Of a stretch of DNA of 64,000 nucleotides, positions 1-9,976 are shown piece after piece. How positions within the stretch are numbered: position 1 is the stretch's first letter; the number at the start of each line of letters is the position of its first letter. Location of the stretch: the NCBI GenBank assembly GCA_036852015.1, contig JAANDG010000094.1, positions 186,001 to 250,000 on the forward strand, read 5' to 3'. The notes beneath the pieces were generated by a model that saw only the letters and a program-made list of their open reading frames with translations, was not told where the DNA came from and did not search any database. This stretch comes from Pelodera strongyloides. Taxonomy: Eukaryota > Nematoda > Chromadorea > Rhabditida > Rhabditidae. Made by a program: the position numbers and the translations under genes.

Positions 1-491
1 TTTTTCGCAGGGATATGGCCTATGGAATGAACGAATTTGTTCATTCTGAATTAGTGATATTAACAAACTTTATCATTTATAACATTGCCATTTTCCAATA
101 CAACGGAACTATTTGTGAATGGGTGATAGAGGTTTGCTCACTGATCAAAACCATATACTGATATTATCTAATTACCTAAGGATTTACCTATGGTGCTGAT
201 TAGAGACGTATATAAGCCCCCAAATCAACCGCACACCTTTATTAATTGTATACGTTTATTAATTTCTCCTTCATTTTTAATATTTTATTAGTGATTCGAG
301 TGATTTCCGTCTCAAACCCATTAGTTCACTGATGTTAACTTATCAGCTTCACCACCTCGCCCCACCGGTGTTTAGCATAGACTAAATTAGCATAAATCAA
401 ATTTGCATGGGTTTTGTCTGAAAACCCTCGCTCCACAGGGTTTTCGAGTATAAAAGCAGACTAGGAGCTCAGTCTCGAGCAAACAGCAATA

Positions 492-677
492 CCTGAGGCC
501 GTATTCACCACTCCGTTTACCCCTGGAGAAAACTGACTCTCGGCGAAAATTTACCTAGAAAGCGAGATTATGTCACAAAATTTGCATTCACCACTCACTC
601 TCCTTCCCGAAAAATGCGTTTCAAAAGTTTTGTCTCTAGAGAAATGTTTACCCTTGAGTGGTGAATACGGCCTCAGG
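492..677. mobile_element. MITE-like foldback (GAGGCC family), copy 1
   Basis: Terminal inverted repeats CCTGAGGCCGTATTCACCAC and its complement bound about 185 bp with no coding capacity. Related copies lie at about 1638-1775, 8821-8956 and, more diverged, 6233-6376. Their shared inner part contains GGGGAATTCCCCG-like palindromes in two of the copies. This is a non-autonomous element; no transposase for it is visible in the window. Confidence 0.75.
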
Positions 678-1235
678 AGGACTGAAATGGAATGGGGCTG
701 GGAAATTTTTTTATTAATGTTTATCATAATACTTTCCGGTACTTAGTGGGAAATAATTAAGCTACCAGGGCGTATTTGACAATATGCTGCCTGGTTGTGG
801 CTTGAGTATACAATACACACTGATTAATAACTATTGTAGAAATAACTCGATAATTAGACACATATTGTCTCCAACTACACATACTTATCTATTAGGTGTC
901 TAATTAAAAGCATGACTGTGGCTCATATCTGTATTATTAAAACTAATTAAACATATGTCGCCTGTTCTGGAGATATGATTACTCCTGATAATTAATAACA
1001 ATTTTGATCATGAATCTTTATTCAGAAACCCTTTTCCACACATATTGCCCACAAGTCTTGATTGGTCGTCCGATTGTCCGATATGGCGCACGGCAATGCT
1101 TAGGCGGGTAGCACTAAACGAATACTGAAGATATTCCTAGTGACTCTACCCTTTAGGCCGCTTCACAACTCATACACGGGGTAGGTGAGGCCAGTCGGTA
1201 CTATATTTCAGATGCCGCGGTCCTGGGTTGGTGTT

Positions 1236-1400
1236 TGTTTTTTGAAGAAATATGCTCATTCGCCTCTAACGCACTCGACCCGGGTTCGAGTCTGGTCCGT
1301 GACAACTTTGAAACCACCACCCGGTGAGGGAATCATGGATGACCGCTCCTGGCTCCCGTCGAGCAAAAGATTTGTAATCAGAAACGACAACGTCTAGCAA
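1236..1400 (+). mobile_element. tRNA-derived SINE-like element, family S1, copy 1
   Basis: A pol III B-box-like GGGTTCGAGTCTGG is followed by CCGTGACAACTTTGAAACCA and a downstream part shared with better preserved copies at about 7070-7265 (plus) and 30579-30672 (minus). The head resembles a tRNA without clear acceptor pairing. This copy is diverged at its 3' end. Confidence 0.55.
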
Positions 1401-1637
1401 CGACAACGTCTAAAAACAGCTTCAATACAAGCGAGGATACTTATATCACAGAAACATGTGTAGTTTTGAATCTGTTTTAGTGGAAGCAGCCAACCGTGCA
1501 ACAATCATTCTTTTGCTTTGATTTGGCAAGATTTCCATTCGTAACAACAACAATGAGCGACGTCACACAAAATGATTCATCTTTATGTTTAATGCCACAA
1601 ATCTCAATCAAATGACCTTTGTAGCCTTTGTTGTTAT

Positions 1638-1775
1638 CCTGAGGCCATATTCACCACTCAATTCCCCATGGTGGAATTCCCCGTCTTTTTCTCTGCGTCT
1701 CTCACATTAGCCTGTTATTTTCTGTCCCCAGGGACTATTTCCCCGAGGGAATAGGAGTGGTGAATATGGCCTCGG
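1638..1775. mobile_element. MITE-like foldback (GAGGCC family), copy 2
   Basis: The left end CCTGAGGCCATATTCACCAC and the right end GGTGAATATGGCCTCGG are inverted repeats of each other, about 138 bp in total. The interior carries ATTCCCC/GGGGAAT complementarity, so the whole element can fold. It matches the copy at 8821-8956 through the interior as well as the ends. Confidence 0.75.
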
Positions 1776-1785
1776 ATTTAGTGAC

Positions 1786-1998
1786 AGTGGTGGAATGGTT
1801 AGAGCCGTCGATCGACAATAAAAGGAACGATTCCGGCTCGTTTTGTTGAAAATGACGGTCTAATGATTATGAATGGCGATCTGTTCTGGTTACTCCACGT
1901 TCATTTAGTTGTGAGATAGCTGACTTCGTTGTTATCATTCTCGGATTAACGTGCTGTTGTCGTGGTTTGAAGAAGAAAATTGAGCTTGCCCTAAATAT
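1786..1998 (+). mobile_element. tRNA-derived SINE-like element, family S2, copy 1
   Basis: A degraded tRNA-like head (GGTGGAATGGTTAGAGCCGT) is followed by a body ending GTGGTTTGAAGAAGAAAATT-GAGCTTGCCCTAAA. The same body occurs at 5655-5857, also just downstream of a chemoreceptor gene, so the element was probably already present when the chemoreceptor unit duplicated. Confidence 0.6.
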
Positions 1999-2366
1999 AA
2001 AAAAAACTGATATTACTTTGGTGGTTGCTTGTCAAAGCGACATAGGAAATGGAGACGGTTCCCTGGTTATCTCGTGCGCCAACCCATTTGGTGACCACTT
2101 GGTGACTTTGTCGTGACCAAGTTTTATGGAAAAAGGTCATCAACGATCAGCTGTTCACCAACTGTTCATTATCAGTGAATAATCAGTCGCCAAATGTTTT
2201 TTTTTCCGTCGCAAACCATTGGTGACGGTTTTTCTATGGTTTCGCTTCGGCAATTATTCCGTTTTCCTGTGCAATTTGTGATTTTCGGCGCAGAATGGAA
2301 CTCGCTACATGTCCAGTGCTCGTTTCACAAACCCCGTACTATACCGCTTTAAGTTTGGCATAGCGC

Positions 2367-3835
2367 TCACCCTATAATTCCCCACATGGTCACCGATATG
2401 ATTACAATCAACTGATAAGCTCGACATGGATCGATTTGAAAAAATGGATAGGATATAATTAGGAGAACGACTCCGCCCAATGCAACACCAGTGATAAGGG
2501 TGATAATATGCGTGAAGAGCATCTGTAATCAGTCAATCAATCAACCCAACAAACGATCTTTCGAGGCGCGGCACTGCGCCACAGGTGCGCCATCTGAAGT
2601 ACGCGTACCACGTGTGCGCGCCCGATGTTCACTCTAGAGAGGATGCGCCGTGCATCTGTGGTGGACCCATCTTTTGCGTCACTCATCAGATAACCTACCT
2701 TCGTTTTCAGCCGTACTATTTGAAACATAATAGCCCGTATTCTCGGGTCGACGGAAATGTTCCGTTGGGGAACTCATTCGTATGCAAATTTTTCCTCCAG
2801 GTAGTCTAGATAGTCGAGAAATTTGCATACAAATGAGTTCCCCAACGGAACATTTCCGTCGTCCCGAGAATACGGGCTAATAACTCTCTCTCTCACTCAG
2901 AAACTTGCGCTTTCACGGCATAACTCACGTGAACGACAATCCGCGCTTCGAATTTCATTGAGGAATTTGGAGTTTTCTGAAAATTTACAAGTAATGTTTC
3001 ATAAGAAGATTCCCCTGTTATATGTGTAAAGCAGCATCTACAACAATTAGTTAAAATCCATGAAACTTACCGCTTGTCGTCGTATTTTACACAGCACAAC
3101 CAAGTCCAAGGCAATCGAAATTAGCCAGCATATGACTTGAACTATGCCAAGGACAATAATCTGATATAGTACAGAGTACGTGGAGCTACCAGCCGCGAAC
3201 TCGCAAGCGCTGCGGTCGAAGTAAGGCTGCGAATCGGCTGTAAATGATGAATTTTAAAGCGGAATATTAAGTGGTTTGAAAGATCAACTTATTTGAATTC
3301 GTATTCTAAAGGAAGACATGATAATACATGAGAATGTAGTTTGCCAGTGTAACTTTCGCAGGCCAGATACTATAACACAGTTGTAAAGAGGCTCTGCAGT
3401 TGCCCTTTTTAACTGAAAGTTGACGAGATTTCACACATCAAATGGCTGTGGATATTTCTCGCAATCCCTCTCACACTGTCTGAAACTCACGGACGACAAG
3501 TAGCAGTAGACTCAATATGTAAGGTAGGCCAATAGTCGCAATTGCATATTTTAGAATATCTGGGCTAGCGGCCGCTCTATAAAACCTTCCCGTAAAGGCC
3601 AGAGCGAAAAATCGATTAATCGATATCGTAACATGAATGAGACACATTGCTGTTTCATTAGCATACTCAATACAAGCCATTAGAGAACTCAAAAACGATG
3701 TCGAATTGAATAGGTCCCTAAATAATGGTATCGGTTACTTTGAAGCAGTATAGAGTATAGAATCGGATTTTTGATATGTACTGCCGCGTTCCCATGTTGC
3801 ACACACACACACACACACACATACACACACACACC

Positions 3836-3868
<33 letters not shown>

Positions 3869-4535
3869 TTGAAGTAATTATACATTGGCCATTCCCAATT
3901 GGGACAATTGAGAGTGAGCACCAATTAGGACCGCGCGCATGGATAATTAACCCACGCTCACCAAACAATAACTGGTTCCATATAAAGCGCATATTGTAGG
4001 CTAGAAATAACCCTCGTTGCCTGATCAACAATACAGAAAAAGCGCATAAAAGTCGATAAGCGGTCATTCTTATAAATCACGAACATGGCCACCAGATTGC
4101 AAATAAAGCAAAATATGCAAACCTAAACACTGAAGTTTTAAAGAAAAATACGTCATCATCTACGTTTGACGGTGCCGCCAAGGTTTGACGATAAACGCAC
4201 AATTAGGTTTTATTTCAGTAGGGAATCAATAATCGGCCAAACGGTTTTAGGACAAAACAGTACGCGATCTCTTTAACTTCATATTGGTACCATATTTTCC
4301 TTCACACATTCTTATATTTAATGAAAATCGAATACAATTTACGAATTTATCGTGACTGCGTTCCTTTAAGCCAAAATCGATGGCGTATTTCGTTACAGCA
4401 CTCGGAATAAAGTTATGGAAACATATAATACTGAGCACTCATATTGATTACTAATTGCAGACAAAATAAAATAAGGAAACTCACAATAAATGCAATCGTA
4501 GTTGTTGTCCAAACAAATATAGGATCAGTATCCAT
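2367..4535 (-). CDS. Serpentine 7TM chemoreceptor, Srx-like, paralogue A
   Basis: Predicted G-protein-coupled chemosensory receptor in the plasma membrane. Exons on the minus strand: 4485-4535, 3962-4122, 3491-3717, 3071-3237, 2367-2522 (762 bp, 253 aa). Seven hydrophobic segments are visible. The third ends in SINRFFALAF, which resembles the TM3/loop motif of nematode Srx receptors. The fifth-exon start MLFTH and the CKIRRQA stretch before TM6 are also shared with the two neighbouring copies. The start gives MDTDPIFVW, and the frame closes at GGG TGA right after TM7. All junctions have GT/AG and matching phase. Paralogues B and C have the same exon lengths and phases apart from one codon in exon 3, longer first exons in C and a longer last exon in B. 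The Srx family assignment is by motif only; Srsx or another Str/Srg-related family is possible. Confidence 0.75.
2728..2882. repeat. Foldback hairpin inside chemoreceptor A intron 4
   Basis: The sequence reads TAGCCCGTATTCTCGGGTCG, then a segment with GGAAATGTTCCGTTGGGGAA, a short centre, and then the complement of both, ending GAGAATACGGGCTA. The arms are about 70 bp with few mismatches. No coding capacity. It lies between exons 5 (2367-2522) and 4 (3071-3237). Confidence 0.8.
3799..3868. repeat. (CA)n/(TA)n microsatellite
   Basis: An almost pure CA run ends in a short TA run, within intron 2 of chemoreceptor A. Long Cys/Val open frames across it on the minus strand are artefacts of the repeat. 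Confidence 0.95.
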
Positions 4536-5009
4536 TTCCAACAGCAAAATAATTTTCTAATTATATTATTTCTGAATTCTGTGGTTCTAACACAGACTCA
4601 GACAAGAAAAGTTCATGCTCACAGTTTCATGATTCATGCTATCATTCCCGAAAACGGAAAGAAAACATAAATGAATAATGTGGAAATATGCAGGTTTTGA
4701 TCTTTTTTATATAAAAAATGCATTGAAATCACAAGTTTCCAAATTCTTAGAAAAATTAGCAGATTCTGAACGCTTCAAAGCAGATCATTATTTGAGTGTA
4801 TGACTGTTTGACTTCCCGTCCTGGCAATTGACGTTTGATTACAAAATCTTGTTAATAATTGCATAAGCGCGGCAGAAAAAAGTTTTTGATTGTTGATTAT
4901 CTAAATTGCAAATATAAGGCCATAAGGGTGCAAATATAACCGCAAAAAACACGACTAGCTTTCATCAAGTTCAAGACATTGCGTCTGGAATAAAGTACAT
5001 GGAGCGCAA

Positions 5010-5470
5010 TGCTTTAGGCGAACATGACCGTTCACTGGGGAAACTTGGCAACATCGCCGCGCCAAAAAGGAGAGTCCGCCACAGCAGGGTGGCGCACTTC
5101 GCCTAGAGAGCGCGGTAGGTGCGCGAAAGGACATTCAACTCCAGTTGGGCGAACCTGCGGCGAACTATTTGTGGTGTCCACGGCAGGTGCGCCATATGTG
5201 CGCTCCAGGTGCGCCCTGAGGCCCTGAGACCGCCGTAGGCCCGTGTATCAATAAACTATTATATTTACCATTCGCGCACTCCGGCGCACCCGCCGCGCAC
5301 CATAGGCGAAGAGAGGCTAATTTTTGGCGCGGCGATTTCGCCAAGTTTCACGTTGTAGTTCATAGGTGGTGCATTTGGAATTATCCCGTTCGCTCCGGGC
5401 TTCCTACGCGTTTCAACATTAGTAAAAGTTTTTCGCATACTGCTCATAAATGTGGCCAAGTTCAATTTCC
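5010..5470. repeat. GCGC-rich patch between chemoreceptors A and B
   Basis: Repeated short motifs such as GTGCGCC, GGCGCAC and GCGCGGT occur on both strands in otherwise AT-rich DNA. No conserved protein is visible in the open frames. Similar patches recur across the window, for example near 25550-25720, 46340-46950 and 60725-60960. Confidence 0.5.
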
Positions 5471-5654
5471 GAACGTTATACCATGTGTTCGCATTTTGTT
5501 ACGCAATTCTCTCATTCAGGCACGTGAATGATGAATTTTAGCCTAACCTAACATCAAGATGTGTGACGTCACAACAAATAGTCATACATATTTATTCATA
5601 ACTGTACAGGACAATTCTTCAATTCTTCGACTTCTTTATCGTTAAACCAATCGG

Positions 5655-5857
5655 GTGAAGCTGGCGTCGTGAACAGCGCAGTCGACCGGTAATCGGAATG
5701 TGCTGGTTCGATTCCGCCTGGGTCACGAATGTTGATCTAATCTAGTTATTCCATGTTCGTTTAATTGTGATCTTGCTGCCTTGGCATTGGAAATCTTTCT
5801 TTGATTATTGTGCTGCTTTCGTGGTTTGAAGAAGTAAATTGAGCTTGCCCTAAACAA
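5655..5857 (+). mobile_element. tRNA-derived SINE-like element, family S2, copy 2
   Basis: The tRNA-like head contains GACCGGTAATC and the B-box-like CTGGTTCGATTCCG. The body ends GTGGTTTGAAGAAGTAAATT followed by GAGCTTGCCCTAAA, as in the copy at 1786-1998. It sits just beyond the 3' end of chemoreceptor B. Confidence 0.65.
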
Positions 5858-5871
5858 AGAAGTAATAAGTT

Positions 5872-8530
5872 TCAAATACATTTTTGACTGGTTTCCGAAG
5901 TGTGACACAATTTGCGGTTACCGGCACAGAATGGAACATCAACTATATGCACATAAAATTTCGTAAGCCCGTTGTCAAACTGCTCTAAAACCAACCCAAT
6001 AACTCCCCACATGGTCACCGATATGATGATAATCAACTGATAGGCTCGACATGGATTGGCTTGAAAAAATGGATAAGCTAGTATTAGAAGTACGGCGCCG
6101 CCCAATGCAACAGAGGTGATAAAAGTGATCATATGGGTGAAGAGCATCTGTGAAGGCACTCAGTCAATTAATCGTTTAATATAAAAGAGAAAGGTTTATT
6201 TGTCACGAGGGCATAAATGTAGAGTTAGACCCAGATGCCCTATTCACCAACACACAGGGAACCCCCCCTTGGCTCACGGCCGTTCTGAATCTCTTCTGCT
6301 CGCACACTCTCTACGCACACTTAACCTCCCTGAGGAGGCCAGGGAGGTCTCCATGCGTGTTGGTGAATACGCCACCAGTTCAATAAACAAAGAGCTCCGT
6401 CACTATCCTTTCTACGTTTCCGGCTTTTGGTAAAAGTAGAGCAACTTTTCAAAATAAGACAGTCGAGCCTTATCACATAACATAGGGAAGATACGCTTCA
6501 GATTTTTCATATTAGTATGCTTTTTTTCGTAGGCGACTCAGGCGGTAATAGCCATTCAGTAAATCAATAAATCAAAACAATCCGTAAATAAATAGAGTAT
6601 CAGCAAATCAATCAATAAACATTAAAATCAATCACTCAATTGCAAACATACCCATCTTTCATCAACAAGTTTCATCTGTACTTTCGCGGAGTAAAACAAC
6701 TCTAATTATGCATAACTCACATGAACGACTATCCGTGCTTCGAACTTCATTGAAGAATTTGGAGATTTCTGAAAAATTAACACTTATTTTCACTAGAACA
6801 CACTTCGAAAATGGGAAACAGTTCACTGAAGCGGCAAAACGACGTTTTCATGAAAAAAAAATGCTAAAACATTACCGCTTGACGTCGGATTTTACACAGT
6901 ACCACCAAGTCCAATACTATCGAAATTAGCCAGCAGACAACTTGAACAATGCCGAGTAGAATCGTTTGAAATAGTATAGAATAGGTGGTGTTTCCAGGAA
7001 CGAACTCACAAGTGGTCGGGTCGAAGAAAGGCTGCGAATCCGCTGGAAACGAGTTGTTTTGGTTAGGGTGGTCTAAAGGCTAGCGCTTTCGTCTCCAACG
7101 CTCTCGACGCGGGTTCGAGTCTCTGACCCCCGGCTGACCCGTGACAATTTTGAAACCAATTCGTGGCGAGGCAATCCTTTGGCCCTAGCCCGGACTCGTC
7201 AAGCAATTTATCATCTGGGGCTCGTCGGCTACTGCTCAGAACCTCTGCGGAAGAAGTCATAGGCTTGAAACAGTGTATTGAACAGCCCTTGAAATCAAGC
7301 TCTTGTAGAGTAAAAGCGTTCCCTATTATTTAAAGTAGCAGAAAAAAGACTCACGACCAACAAGCAACATCAGACTCAGTGTGCAGGGTATACCAACAGC
7401 TACGATGACGTATTTTAGAATAGCTGGGCTGGCGGCCGCCCGATAAAACCTTCCCGTAAACGTAAGCGCAAAAAATCGATTGATTGATATCAAGACTTGT
7501 ATGAAACACATTGTTGTTTCATTACCGTACTCAATACAAGCCATTAGGGAACTGAGAAAGGATTTTTCAGCGAATATGCCCCTGAATTATAAAACTGGTT
7601 ACTTTTGAAGTGTATGCTGGACGCTGTATTCCTACTCATACAATCAATGCAATCAACAATGAATTATATCACCCGCATACTAGATATGGGAATGCAGTTG
7701 CACAGCGTACGTTTCAGCATCCGGTTGTTATCTCGTTGCACAGGGGCGCAGTAACCGTGAGGGGAAATAATTTCGCGCGTTCGGCCAAAGGGTTCGCACA
7801 GAAGTTGGCTCACTATTGGCGCACTTCTGGCGCACTTACCACGCTCGCGAATGATCCTTTGTAACGTTGTTTTTGTGTCCTAATGGTCTTCTTTTTACTC
7901 AAAGTAAATAAACTAATAAACATTCAATTTTTTTCTACAAATCATATACATACATTCCCGACGTTTCAGTTGAACAACAACTGACTTTCAACTGACTCTC
8001 AATGCAAAAATAAATTAAAGATTTTCACCAAATTATAAGTGGTTCTACATAAAATGCATTCTGCAGGCTGGCAATAACCCTCGTCGCTTGATCGGCAATA
8101 CAGAAAAATCGCATAAAAGTCGACAATCGATCATTCTTATAAATTACAAACATGGCCATCAAATTGGAGATAAAGCAGAATATACACGCCTAAATAAAGT
8201 AAGGCTTCAAGAAGAACCGGATTTTGAAATGTCCGTATGTCAACCGTGCCTGTATGTTGTTCGCAAATCAATATCAAAAATCAAAAATCGCGCAGTAAAG
8301 CACATGGTAATACAGCATCCAGCATAAGTTTGAAAAGACGACTCGGAAATTTTGTGTTTTAATTTTGCTCGGTCAAAAGCCTATCTGTTATACGGAAACG
8401 ACCCGAGAGTCATAATAATTGATATGTTCACTCTCAATTATTAATTGCGGGCAAAACCAGAATATAACATTCAACCAACAGTATATGTTGTCCCGGTAGT
8501 TGTCCAGACAAATACGGGATCGGCATCCAT
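5872..8530 (-). CDS. Serpentine 7TM chemoreceptor, Srx-like, paralogue B (C-terminally extended)
   Basis: Exons on the minus strand: 8480-8530, 8029-8189, 7355-7581, 6876-7042, 5872-6147 (882 bp, 293 aa). Exon lengths and phases of exons 1-4 are identical to paralogue A, and the TM3-end motif SINRFFALTF is kept. The protein starts MDADPVFVW. The stop seen in A and C directly after TM7 (GGG TGA) is GGG TTG here, so the frame runs on for about 40 codons to a TGA at 5872. The added tail lies in DNA that in A and C is untranslated and looks MITE-derived. The exon 1 donor is GTTGGT, weak by C. elegans standards, though the same hexamer is used in other genes of this window. It is probably functional but could be an early pseudogene. 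Confidence 0.68.
6233..6376. mobile_element. MITE-like foldback related to GAGGCC family
   Basis: The inverted ends are GCCCTATTCACCAACACACA and TGTTGGTGAATACGCC, about 145 bp apart, with CCTCC/GGAGG complementarity inside. It lies in the last intron of chemoreceptor B. It is more diverged from the other three copies. Confidence 0.6.
7070..7265 (+). mobile_element. tRNA-derived SINE-like element, family S1, copy 2
   Basis: An A-box-like GGTCTAAAGGCTAGCG and a B-box-like GCGGGTTCGAGTCTC are followed by CCGTGACAATTTTGAAACCA. The 3' body contains CAAGCAATTTATCATCTGGG and TACTGCTCAGAACCTCTGCG. The 3' body matches 30579-30672 in reverse orientation. It is inserted in intron 3 of chemoreceptor B. 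Confidence 0.7.
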
Positions 8531-8820
8531 TTCAATGGGCAAATTGTTAGTTATATATTTTCTTCTAGAAATAATTTAGTAATTAGCCATAAATAAATTT
8601 ATTTATTGATAAATAATAATGACATCAAATGGAGAAACCAACTTAAAATGAACTGTGGTACAGTTTATTTTTGCACCTAAATTGACCTCAAGCATGAAAG
8701 GAAAGCACAAATAAAATAAAACGATACAGATCCAAAAATACATCACAAGACTCTACCATGTTCACATAAAATGATGGTAAACAGATAATTCGAAAGAGGC
8801 TTCTAACTGAGGGCCGGAAA

Positions 8821-8956
8821 CAGAGGCAATATTCACCACTCAATTCCCTATGGGGAATTCCCCGTCTTTTTCTATGTGTGTCCTACATTAGAATGCTATT
8901 TTCTGTCCCCAGGGAATAGTTCCCCGAGGGATTCGGTGTGGTGATTACGGCCTCTG
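8821..8956. mobile_element. MITE-like foldback (GAGGCC family), copy 3
   Basis: The left end AGAGGCAATATTCACCACTC and right end GTGTGGTGATTACGGCCTCT are inverted repeats. The interior matches the copy at 1638-1775, including the GGGGAATTCCCCGTC core. It lies just upstream of chemoreceptor B. Confidence 0.7.
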
Positions 8957-9821
8957 GACCTGAACTCTCCATGTTTGTCGCCTTGCCAGCAATTGGTGTT
9001 TGATTAGAAAATCGGAGATGTAATTGAATATTCGCTAAGAAAGTTTATGTTCCTTGATCAGCCAACTTATCACGAGCTCACCCACATATACACACAAACG
9101 TACGGTAAATGTAAATGCTCCAGACATTCAAACTAGATATATTGGAAAGACGTACATAGCCATTAAAGGGACAGGCCCACGAGAAAAACGTTTTCTTCAT
9201 TTTACTTGAACTGAATGTCCGAAATTTCAGAAATACTACTGTGAACCCGCATTTCTTTGATCCTCAAACTGGCAGAGTTATTCCACGGCAATCAGTTCAG
9301 CCAGGCACCGTAGTCTAGGCGTTTTAGGTATATTGGCATTCTTTCTTTAAATAATAATTGTTAAAAAGTTTGAGAACATTTCTACTACTGTAACAAAGCG
9401 TTTCCAATACTGTAATCACTAAAATAACAAAAATTCTTACTACGGCACCTGTCCAAACTGTTTGCCGTGGAACAACTCTGCCACTTTCAGGTTCAAATAA
9501 ATGCGGTTTTCACGGACATTCTGTTCAAGTTAATTGATCACAAATAAACATATAAACGCAAACAGATGACCGATAAGATTAGCGATGATATTTGTCATTC
9601 TTCATTTGGTATATTGTTGAAAGGGGAATAGAGAAACAGACGTTTTTGCTTGGATATTCCTTATTGAATTTCATATTCATGCACTGATTTTTAGTTTTCT
9701 GGAAATCTTTTGGATAGCGGGTCGAACACGACACCATTTTCCCGGCCAATTGTCCTTGGAACGAAGGAAAACGATAGAGTTTATCCTGAAAAAATAAGCT
9801 TAACTTTAAATTTAAAGCGGA

Positions 9822-9973
9822 ATAACAGCCGGTTTTTCAAGCGTACATTGCATTGGACAACTGAATTCCTATGCATTCATGCTAACCATCCCATTACTGA
9901 TTACTGAAGCACTGAAAGTGCCCGAAAGGCACATAATGGAACCCACAATGCTTCACGTGTCATATCGCTTTAA
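9822..9973. mobile_element. TTAA-bounded MITE abutting chemoreceptor C stop codon
   Basis: The left end reads TTAAAGCGGAATAACAGCCG and the right end ATATCGCTTTAA, both bounded by TTAA. It contains the internal segment CCTATGCATTCATGCTAA typical of the family. It starts 3-4 bases beyond the stop of chemoreceptor C (9977). Confidence 0.65.
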
Positions 9974-9976
9974 CCC

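Larger units (their letters stand above)
1..2366. other. Gene-poor repeat-rich flank
   Basis: I see no supportable coding exon in this stretch. It holds two foldback elements with ends like CTGAGGCCGTATTCACCACT (about 492-677 and 1638-1775), a tRNA-derived SINE-like segment near 1236-1400, a second SINE-like segment near 1786-1998, and a copy of a dispersed segment containing ATTTGGTGACCAC near 2070-2200. The short open frames here overlap these repeats and show no protein-family resemblance. Confidence 0.6.

Noticed and set aside
2338..2371. A 32-bp intron in chemoreceptor A just after TM7 leading to a short extra exon
   Set aside because: The intron would be implausibly short; the TGA in GGG TGA is shared with paralogue C and is a simpler end.
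3718..4067. Minus-strand open frames with Val/Cys runs near chemoreceptor A exon 2
   Set aside because: The runs come from a CA microsatellite. Only 3962-4122 in another frame matches the receptor paralogues.
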